From Burkholderia thailandensis E264 (GTDB lineage Bacteria > Pseudomonadota > Gammaproteobacteria > Burkholderiales > Burkholderiaceae): a DNA stretch of 64,000 nucleotides. This document shows, in pieces, positions 9,354 to 18,526 of the stretch. Position 1 is the stretch's first letter. Each line of letters opens with the position of its first letter. The notes beneath the pieces are model-generated. The model was not told the DNA's origin, made no database searches, and was given only the letters and a program-made list of their open reading frames with translations. Both the position numbers and the translations under genes were made by a program. The DNA lies in the NCBI RefSeq assembly GCF_000012365.1, contig NC_007651.1, forward strand, positions 496,001 through 560,000. The letters are read 5' to 3'.

Positions 9354-10949
9354 TCACGCGACGGTGCCGGCGACGGTCTTCTCGAGCGGCCTCCCCGCCT
9401 GTTCGTGGTGATAGCGGCCGGTGTGCAGCGACGACGGGCCGAGCCGCGCGTACTTGAACATCAGCGTGATCTCGATGATGAACAGCGCCGTGTAGAACAC
9501 GATGAAGCCCGCGAGGCTCAGGTACAGATCGGTCGCCGTGAGGCTCGACGCGGACAGGTGCGTCGGCAGGATGCCCGCGATCGTCCACGGCTGGCGGCCC
9601 ACTTCGGCGACGACCCAGCCGAACTCGGCGGCGAGCCACGGCAGCGGAATCGCCCACACCGCGTAGCGCAGGAACCAGCGGCGGTTGTCCTGCAGCAACT
9701 GACGGCGCGCGCACAACCAGAACGCGGCGATGAAGGTCGCGAGGAACAGGAAGCCGAGGAACACCATGATCCGGAACGAGAAGAACACGGGCGCGACAGG
9801 CGGGATCGTCTGCTTCGCCGCGGCCTTGATCTGATCCGGCGTCGCGTCGGTCACGTTCTGCGTGAACTGCTTGAGCATCAGGCCGTAGCCGAGATACTGC
9901 TTGTGCTGATCGAACGTTGCCTTCGTCTCGGCGCTCGTGTCGCCCGCCTTCAGCTTCTGCAGCGCGCCGTACGCGATCATCCCGCTCTGGATGTGCGCTT
10001 CGCTGCGCTTCGCGAGCTCACGCAGGCCGATCACCGGCTCGCTGATCGAGCGCGTCGCGATGAGGCCGAGCGCGTACGGGATCTTGATCGCGTAATCGGT
10101 GCGTTCCTCGGCCTGGTTCGGCAGGCCGATCAGCGTGAACGACGCGGGCGCGGGCTGCGTTTCCCATTCGGATTCGATCGCGGCGAGCTTCATCTTCTGC
10201 ACCTCGCCCGTCGTGTAGCCCGATTCGTCGCCGAGCACGATCACGCAGAGCGTCGACGCGAGGCCGAAGCCCGCGGCGACCGCGAACGAGCGCAGCGCGA
10301 AGTCGGTGTCGCGCTTTTTCAGCAGGTACCATGCGGACACGCCGAGCACGAACATCGACGCCGTCACGTAGCCCGCCGACACCGTGTGCACGAACTTCAC
10401 CTGAGCGACCGGGTTGAAGAGCACGTCGAACAGGTTCGAGAGCTCCATGCGCATCGTCTGGTAGTTGAACTCGGCGCCGACCGGATTGTTCATCCAGCCG
10501 TTCGCGACGAGGATCCACAGCGCGGACAGGTTCGAGCCGAGCGCGACGAGGAACGTGACGATCAAGTGCTGCACCTTCGTCAGACGGTTCCAGCCGAAGA
10601 AGAACAGGCCGACGAACGTCGATTCCAGGAAGAACGCCATCAGCCCCTCGACGGCGAGCGGCACGCCGAAGATGTCGCCGACGTAGTGCGAGTAGTACGA
10701 CCAGTTCGTGCCGAACTGGAATTCGAGCGTGATGCCCGTCGTCACGCCCATCGCGAAGTTGATTCCGAAGAGCTTGCCCCAGAACTGGGTCATGTCCTTG
10801 TAGACCTGCTTGCCCGTCATCACGTAGACGGCTTCCATGATGACGAGCAGCCAGGACATGCCGAGCGTGAGCGGAACAAACAGGAAATGGTAGAGCGCTG
10901 TGATGCCGAACTGCAGACGCGACAGATCGACGACTTCGCTACTTATCAT
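9354..10949 (-). CDS. cydA: Cytochrome bd ubiquinol oxidase subunit I
   Basis: The haem-bearing subunit of the bd oxidase, 531 residues. Visible haem ligands are His21 in ITALYHFLF (high-spin haem), a second His in [11 protein letters not shown] near residue 190 and the Met in [11 protein letters not shown] near 395. [12 protein letters not shown], near the C-terminal third, is the family signature. The Q-loop between the middle helices is long, as in E. coli CydA. It starts 11 bases inside the end of cydP, so the two are translationally coupled. Confidence 0.97.
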   Translation of the reverse strand: MISSEVVDLSRLQFGITALYHFLFVPLTLGMSWLLVIMEAVYVMTGKQVYKDMTQFWGKLFGINFAMGVTTGITLEFQFGTNWSYYSHYVGDIFGVPLAVEGLMAFFLESTFVGLFFFGWNRLTKVQHLIVTFLVALGSNLSALWILVANGWMNNPVGAEFNYQTMRMELSNLFDVLFNPVAQVKFVHTVSAGYVTASMFVLGVSAWYLLKKRDTDFALRSFAVAAGFGLASTLCVIVLGDESGYTTGEVQKMKLAAIESEWETQPAPASFTLIGLPNQAEERTDYAIKIPYALGLIATRSISEPVIGLRELAKRSEAHIQSGMIAYGALQKLKAGDTSAETKATFDQHKQYLGYGLMLKQFTQNVTDATPDQIKAAAKQTIPPVAPVFFSFRIMVFLGFLFLATFIAAFWLCARRQLLQDNRRWFLRYAVWAIPLPWLAAEFGWVVAEVGRQPWTIAGILPTHLSASSLTATDLYLSLAGFIVFYTALFIIEITLMFKYARLGPSSLHTGRYHHEQAGRPLEKTVAGTVA

Positions 10950-11223
10950 GGCGGTCTCCCTGAGTGGGTGCGGATGGCGTCGTCGACAGCAGCTGCGCGG
11001 CGACGACGGCAGGCGGCAACGACATGTGCTCCGCCTGCGGATGGTTGAAGAATGCGTATTTGAGCGCGACGAGCAGCACGAGCTTGAACGCCAGCACGAT
11101 CGAGATGTCGCGCGCGAGAGTGGGGCCGCGAGCCCAGGCGGCGACCCGATCGCGCCAGCCCGCCGGACGGGCGGGCGGCGTGCCGTCGGGCGACGCCTTC
11201 TTGTTGATGAAAGTCAAAGCCAT
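10939..11223 (-). CDS. cydP: Cyd-operon small membrane protein, CydP type
   Basis: A 94-residue protein with a positively charged N-terminus, the segment RDISIVLAFKLVLLVALKYAFF as its single membrane span, and a short polar tail. This matches the small subunit named CydP that precedes cydA in betaproteobacteria. It overlaps cydA by 11 bases. The ATG chosen (MALTFINKK) has no strong ribosome site. An in-frame ATG 60 bases upstream exists but adds an unlikely N-terminus. No Fnr-type TTGAT-N4-ATCAA site was recognised in the region 11224-11480 upstream. Confidence 0.75.
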   Translation of the reverse strand: MALTFINKKASPDGTPPARPAGWRDRVAAWARGPTLARDISIVLAFKLVLLVALKYAFFNHPQAEHMSLPPAVVAAQLLSTTPSAPTQGDRHDK

Positions 11224-11484
11224 GATGTCCGGGATAACGCGATGGGCGCAAAACTGGGCGCCGGCCTCGTCGCTCGCTCGCATGCGTGCGGCATGTGCTG
11301 GCCGGTCCTCCCAATTGTAGGAGGCCTCCCGGAAAAACCCTTAGTGCTGCGCTGCGGCACACCGTCGCGAAGCGATCGCGAAACCTTGCGTTTGCTCAAG
11401 ACCTGCGTGATTCGCGATACGTCGGATGAAATTTTTCATAACGTTGATCAAGCATGCGAGCGGTGTGCGCGGCCGTGCGGGGCG

Positions 11485-11516
11485 AAAAAAAGCCCGCTGT
11501 CTTGCGACAGCGGGCT
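11485..11516 (-). terminator. Rho-independent terminator of rpoH
   Basis: On the minus strand an 11-bp perfect stem (AGCCCGCTGTC / GACAGCGGGCT, loop of four) is followed by seven T. It lies about 45 bases past the rpoH stop codon. Confidence 0.93.
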
Positions 11517-11558
11517 GTTTCGCCTCGGCGCGGCCCGGACGGGCCGTCCGTTCGAGCG

Positions 11559-12494
<936 letters not shown>

Positions 12495-12555
12495 GTAGAA
12501 AACTCCTTTGGAACCAGGGACGAGCCCCTTTGCCGGGGCGATTCCTCGATGAATC

Positions 12556-12582
12556 TTAGCACTCCGTCTACTGGAGTGCTAA
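12556..12582 (-). promoter_or_regulatory. CIRCE operator (HrcA binding site) of rpoH
   Basis: The sequence is TTAGCACTC-N9-GAGTGCTAA with both 9-base arms matching the CIRCE consensus exactly. HrcA binds this element and represses until heat shock. It lies in the rpoH 5' region, which ties the sigma-32 regulon to HrcA in this organism, as proposed for betaproteobacteria. Confidence 0.95.
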
Positions 12583-12619
12583 TCCTTAGAAGGAACAGGG
12601 GCACGGGAGTTCCCATCTT

Positions 12620-12645
12620 GCTATCGATTTTTGGCATTCGATAGC
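12620..12645. repeat. Inverted repeat upstream of rpoH
   Basis: Two perfect 8-base arms GCTATCGA / TCGATAGC are separated by ten bases, 38 bases beyond the CIRCE element. It could be an operator or a hairpin. No match to a named site. Confidence 0.5.
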
Positions 12646-12857
12646 CATCAGTGCGCCCCATTTTCGGCTGCGGCTCCGTAAGTGCTTGTTTTACGGACAT
12701 TTCGGGTAAAGGATACTGATTCTTGTCAATTCGGAAGAAAACCATTTCGTCGAACGATGCCGATCGGAAAAGTCCTTTACCATAAGATGCTGTTCGCTCG
12801 AGCTCGGCGTGTCGATTGCGCCGAGGCTCTATTCAACCAGAGAAGTTGGAGTACGAG

Positions 12858-13427
12858 ATGAACGATAAGAACGGCGGTCGGGTGGGGCGGGCCATTGCGA
12901 AGACCGCGCTGGCCCTGGCGCTAGTCGGCGCTTCCGGCAGTGCGTTTGCGGATCGTTGGGGCCTGCAGCTCGGCGGCGGCGTGGCCGATCACGACATGAA
13001 GAAGGGCGACATCGCCGTTGCCTGGGACCCGGGCTGGACCTGGTGGGAAATCGGCGGCTGGCATTTTGCGTTCGTCGCCGAAGGACACCTGTCGTACTGG
13101 CGCTATACGGGCGACCGCGCGATCAACGACAGCATCTGGGAAGTCGGCGCGACGCCGATCATCCGGTTCATCAAGAGCGCGGGCTACGTGCGGCCGTTCA
13201 TCGAGGTGGGCGCCGGCGTGCGCTTCCTGTCGCATCCGACGATATCGGAGAATTACTCGATGTCGACGTCGTTCCAGTTCGCCGACATGGTCGGCGTCGG
13301 CGCGCAATTCGGCAATCGTCAGCAGTATCAAGCGGGTTTGCGTTTCCAGCATGTATCGAACGCGGGTATCAAAGACCCGAATCCTGGTATAAATTTCAGC
13401 CAGCTCTACGTGCAATACAACTTCTGA
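12858..13427 (+). CDS. pagL: Outer-membrane lipid A 3-O-deacylase
   Basis: A 189-residue outer-membrane beta-barrel that removes the 3-O-linked acyl chain from lipid A, which lowers recognition by host TLR4. A signal peptide ends at S-G-S-A-F-A before residue 32. The mature part shows alternating amphipathic strands, and the family's catalytic segment FQHVSNAGIKDPNPG supplies the His-x-Ser pair, followed by the usual C-terminal QLYVQYNF ending in Phe as barrel proteins do. A TTGGAG site precedes the ATG. It is divergent from rpoH. PagL is patchily distributed, so its presence here is informative. Confidence 0.93.
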   Translation: MNDKNGGRVGRAIAKTALALALVGASGSAFADRWGLQLGGGVADHDMKKGDIAVAWDPGWTWWEIGGWHFAFVAEGHLSYWRYTGDRAINDSIWEVGATPIIRFIKSAGYVRPFIEVGAGVRFLSHPTISENYSMSTSFQFADMVGVGAQFGNRQQYQAGLRFQHVSNAGIKDPNPGINFSQLYVQYNF

Positions 13428-13468
13428 TCGGCGCGCCGGACGCGCGCATGCAGTCGAGGAGCATGGCA

Positions 13469-13855
13469 ATGGTGGCGAAGGGGATCGATGCGATTCGCGC
13501 GCTCGAGCGCGACCGGTTTCGGGCGATGGTCGACGGCGACGGCGAGGCGCTCGACGCGTTGCTGTCCGACAAGGTCTGCTACGTGCACACCAACGGCAAG
13601 CGCGAGACCAAGCAGCAGTTCATCGATGCGATCGCCGCGGGACGCCGCCGCTACCGGCAGATCGAGATCCAGTCGCAGGATGTGCTGCCTGTCGGGGACG
13701 CCACCTATGTCGTCGCGGGGCGCGCGCTGATCGAGATGGAGACGAACAACGGCGGCCTCGTGTTCCAGATCGCGTACACGGCGGTTCAGACGCACGAGAG
13801 CGGCCGCTGGCGCCTCCTCGCATGGCAGGCGACGCGCTGCGCGACCGAAAGTTAG
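13469..13855 (+). CDS. NTF2/SnoaL-like fold protein of unknown role (DUF4440 type)
   Basis: A 128-residue cystatin/NTF2-like fold protein: a helical start (AIRALERDRFRAMVDGDGEALDALLSD), CYVHTNGKRETKQQFIDAI, and strands ending in WRLLAWQATR. Members of this family include isomerases, cyclases and many proteins with unknown ligands; no catalytic assignment can be made. The ATG at 13469 sits 8 bases after GAGGA. In-frame ATGs at 13463 and 13448 are possible starts. It lies 41 bases behind pagL on the same strand and may share its transcript. Confidence 0.8.
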   Translation: MVAKGIDAIRALERDRFRAMVDGDGEALDALLSDKVCYVHTNGKRETKQQFIDAIAAGRRRYRQIEIQSQDVLPVGDATYVVAGRALIEMETNNGGLVFQIAYTAVQTHESGRWRLLAWQATRCATES

Positions 13856-14107
13856 GGCCGCCGCCGCCGCGAACGGGACCGTCAGCACGAAGCACGCCTT
13901 CGCCCGCTGGGGCCGTATGCCGCCGCCCGCCGTTTCGGCCATTTTTCCGACCGTCTTGCCGGCCCCTCGTCGGGGCCCTTTGCCGCCGCGCGGCTTCGTG
14001 AGCCGCCCGGTTTCTCGCCGGCGCGCCGCGGATCGCGCGTCGCACCGGCCGTTGCGCGGCGGCGTGCGCCGCGCGTGTGTCTTGCGTCTGTCGTCGAATT
14101 CGCCGCG

Positions 14108-15980
<1,873 letters not shown>

Positions 15981-16055
15981 TTACGCTAGTCGTAGCGATA
16001 GCGGCCGCGCTAGGCGGCCGGAGGTAATTCGGAGGGTGTTCTGGAAGGAACGCAT
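15981..16055 (-). CDS. leuL: leuA leader peptide with four rare CTA leucine codons
   Basis: A 24-residue ORF upstream of leuA begins MRSFQNTLR and ends SGRLARPLSLRLA. Four of its last ten codons are CTA, the rarest leucine codon in such GC-rich genomes, and all lie within 30 bases of the stop. This is the expected design of a ribosome-sensing leader peptide that reports charged tRNA-Leu. No ribosome site precedes the ATG, but a promoter is placed so that transcription would begin at or within a base or two of the A of ATG, so translation may be leaderless. Gene name by analogy with enteric leuL; no sequence relation is claimed. Confidence 0.75.
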   Translation of the reverse strand: MRSFQNTLRITSGRLARPLSLRLA

Positions 16056-16062
16056 GACGTCA

Positions 16063-16092
16063 ACTCTATGCGAAGTCGTCCGCGGCTGTCAA
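16063..16092 (-). promoter_or_regulatory. Sigma-70-type promoter of the leuA leader
   Basis: On the minus strand a perfect -35 TTGACA is followed, after 18 bases, by TAGAGT (4 of 6 matches to TATAAT). Seven bases separate the -10 from the leader-peptide ATG. Confidence 0.7.
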
Positions 16093-16168
16093 TCGTCGGG
16101 GCATTCGACCGGCGGCGCGGCGTCCGCCGGCCGCGGTCCGCCGTCCGCCCGGCGGGCGTCGGCGCGTG

Positions 16169-16984
16169 TTAGCGGCCGTCCTCGTTTCGCGGCGATACCG
16201 CGGCGCGGTTCGAATACACCTGGAACTCGCAGACCGCCCGAAAGCCGAGCCGCCGATAGACGTTCAGGCCGTCCGGCGACGCCTGCAGCGCCGCCCGCGT
16301 CGCGCCGAGGCGCTCCTTCGCGTGCGCGAGCGCGCAGTGCATGATCGCCGACGCGAGGCCCTGCTTGCGCTTCCCGGCCGACGTGCTGACGTCGAATACG
16401 TGCGCCGTGTCCGCGTCGACGTACAGCGCGGTCGTGCTCACCGCGTGGCCGTCGAGTTCGCCGACGAACAGCTTGAGTGGCTCGGCGGCGTCGAGATCGA
16501 GCGCGGCGACGCGCGCGTAGAACGCGTCGACGAACGCGTCGGGCGGATCGAACAGCGCGCCGATCAGCGCGCCGAAGCGCGCGACGTCATGCTGCGCATT
16601 GATCTGCCGCACGCTGAAGCCGCGCGGATAGCCGACGGGCGGCAGCGCGTCCAGCTCGGCCAGCATGCCGACGCTCGTTTCGTCCGCGACGAAGCCGGAT
16701 TCGCCGAGCGCGCGCGCGAATGCGGCGTCGGTGAGCTCGCTGCACGTCCACCAGGCGGCCGGCAGTCCGGCGTCGTTGAAGCGGGCCGCGATGCGCGCGA
16801 TCGACGCCGCGTCCGGCGCGCCGCCCGACGTGCCGATCACGAGGTTGAACGTGTCGGTCGGCAGGCCGCTGTCGACGATCGCATAGCCCGGTTGTTCGTC
16901 CACGCGCATCGTCCCGCCGATCCGGCGGGGCAGGTACGCGTTCTTCTTGATCATGCCGTCCAGCAGGACGGCGATCTGCTGCAT
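16169..16984 (-). CDS. GNAT-family N-acetyltransferase
   Basis: A predicted acetyl-CoA-dependent acetyltransferase of 271 residues; the substrate is unknown. The C-terminal half carries the GNAT core: FVGELDGHAVSTTALYVDADTAHVFDVSTSAGKRKQGLASAIM (strands plus the acetyl-CoA loop, here K-R-K-Q-G-L-A) and later GLNVYRRLGFRAVCEFQVY, the usual closing strand. The N-terminal half (VLLDGMIKKNAYLP) is an extension seen in two-domain GNATs. The ATG chosen has a GAGAG site; another in-frame ATG is 27 bases upstream. No operon partner is obvious. Confidence 0.85.
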   Translation of the reverse strand: MQQIAVLLDGMIKKNAYLPRRIGGTMRVDEQPGYAIVDSGLPTDTFNLVIGTSGGAPDAASIARIAARFNDAGLPAAWWTCSELTDAAFARALGESGFVADETSVGMLAELDALPPVGYPRGFSVRQINAQHDVARFGALIGALFDPPDAFVDAFYARVAALDLDAAEPLKLFVGELDGHAVSTTALYVDADTAHVFDVSTSAGKRKQGLASAIMHCALAHAKERLGATRAALQASPDGLNVYRRLGFRAVCEFQVYSNRAAVSPRNEDGR

Positions 16985-17545
16985 CGATTCTCTCGGTTGG
17001 TTTGGAATCATGGGATCTGGGTTCGAAGCAGAAGGATGTCGAGGCAGCCGGCGAGCGGGCGGCTCTCGGATAGCCCGCTCGGCGGCCGGCGGCGAGCGTC
17101 GTCTTCGCGTGCCGTGCGCGGTGTGCGCCGGGTTCGTTCGCCGCGGATGCGTCGGCCGACGAGGTCGGCCGACAGCGAAAAAGTATACGCGCATTGCGCG
17201 AGCGTCGGCGTTTACGGGCGTCGGGCGGCGAGCGCAATCGGGAGGCCGCGCGCGGCTGACGCCGCGGCGCATCGGCCGGGCAGGCGCGCCGCGCGGGCGC
17301 GGGGGCGTGCGGATGGCGCGCCGGATCGGCTGATCGGCCGATGGTGAATCGGCGGATCGGGAGACCGATTCCGTCGCCCTGCGTCGCGGCCGCGCATGCC
17401 GCGGCGCGTGCCGGGCGAGCGATGCGGGCGCTCGCCAGTGCGTTCGCCGGCATTCGGCGCCCGCGCATGAACGACGATCCGAGCGATGACCTCGCCCGCG
17501 CCGCAGCGCGCCTCAGCGACGCATCGCGGTCACGCGGCCAAGCGG
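16985..17545. other. Long stretch without a supported gene
   Basis: The 561 bases contain only Arg/Ala/Gly-rich open frames typical of non-coding high-GC DNA in every direction, with no ribosome site before a convincing protein. The promoter of the GNAT gene should lie at its left side. No terminator with a T-run was seen after ybiB. Confidence 0.6.
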
Positions 17546-18526
17546 TTACACGATCCGCGCGAGCCGCACGATCGTGTCGACCTGCATCGCGATCGCGTCC
17601 GGAATCGGAATCTCGCCGCGCATCACGGCATCGGTCCATGCGGCCGTCGTCGCGGCGTCGCGCGACGCGGGCAGCTCGACGGGCGGCGCGTCCGGCGACG
17701 AGCGCACTGGTTCGACGACCGTCTCGCAGCGCCCGTCGTGCAGCCAATCGACCTGAACCTGGCGGCGCGTGTCGGCGACGGCCTCGCCTTCGGTGCCGCG
17801 CGCGAGCAGCGCGCCGCCCGCCGCCGCCGCCGGATGGTCGCGAAACAGCTCGACGAGGCTGTCGCGGTACGGCGGATGCGTGTAGTTGACGAGCCGCAGC
17901 CCGGCGGGCTCGAACGGCTGCAGCAGCTTGACGATCGTGTGCGTCGAATTGCGTACGCCGAGCACGCGCCGCAGCGCGATCAGCCGCGCGAGCTTTGGCG
18001 CGAGCACGTCGATCGGCGCGAACGCGACGCGGCGCTCGGCGAGCGTGTCCTCGATCTCGTCGTGCGTTTCGCCGGGCGCAAGCGCGAGCTCGGTGAAAAT
18101 CTCCGCGCTCGTCACGCGGCCCGGATCTTCCGCCACGCCGTGCACGAGCACCGGCACGCCTTCGCGCGCGAGCAGCAGCGCGAGGAGCGGCACGAGGTTC
18201 GGCTGCTTGCGCGCGCCGTTGTAGCTCGGGATCGACACGGTGCGGAACATCGAGTCCTGCACGTGCAGCGGCTCGAACGACGCGTTCGCGGCGGCGAGCA
18301 TCGCCGCGAGTTCGGCGGCCGTCTCGCCCTTGAGCCGGTATGCGATCAGCACCGCGCCCAGCTCGACGTCGGACACGCGAGCGTCGAGCATCGCGCGGAA
18401 GAGCGCGAACGCGTCGTCGTACGGCAGCGCGCGCGCGCCGTTGGGTCCGCGCCCGATTTCCTTGATCAAGCGGGCGCATGAAAAGCGGTCGGGCTGCTGG
18501 GCGGCGTTGGCGTCGGATTCGGTCAT
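17546..18526 (-). CDS. ybiB: YbiB/TrpD2-family nucleic-acid-binding protein
   Basis: A 326-residue homologue of anthranilate phosphoribosyltransferase that has lost enzyme activity in E. coli YbiB/TrpD2 and binds nucleic acid. The N-terminal helical domain (DAFALFRAMLDARVSDVELGAVLIAYRLKGETAAELAAML) and the glycosyltransferase-3 core with VPVLVHGVAEDPGRVTSAEIF and RRVLGVRNSTHTIVKLLQPF are recognisable. The PRPP-binding GTGGD motif of real TrpD is absent. Its ATG overlaps the nasA stop (ATGA), so it is the last gene of the nitrate operon. Confidence 0.88.
   Translation of the reverse strand: MTESDANAAQQPDRFSCARLIKEIGRGPNGARALPYDDAFALFRAMLDARVSDVELGAVLIAYRLKGETAAELAAMLAAANASFEPLHVQDSMFRTVSIPSYNGARKQPNLVPLLALLLAREGVPVLVHGVAEDPGRVTSAEIFTELALAPGETHDEIEDTLAERRVAFAPIDVLAPKLARLIALRRVLGVRNSTHTIVKLLQPFEPAGLRLVNYTHPPYRDSLVELFRDHPAAAAGGALLARGTEGEAVADTRRQVQVDWLHDGRCETVVEPVRSSPDAPPVELPASRDAATTAAWTDAVMRGEIPIPDAIAMQVDTIVRLARIV

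Noticed and set aside
11430..11460. TTGATCAA upstream of the cyd operon as an Fnr/Anr site
   Set aside because: The required N4 spacer between half-sites is missing.
13961..13977. GGCCCC/GGGGCC stem between the NTF2-like gene and leuA
   Set aside because: The stem is short and has no T-run on either strand, so it was not called a terminator.
16947..17347. Several overlapping frames in the gap between the GNAT gene and ybiB
   Set aside because: All are Arg/Gly/Ala-rich with no start signals; none has a recognisable domain.
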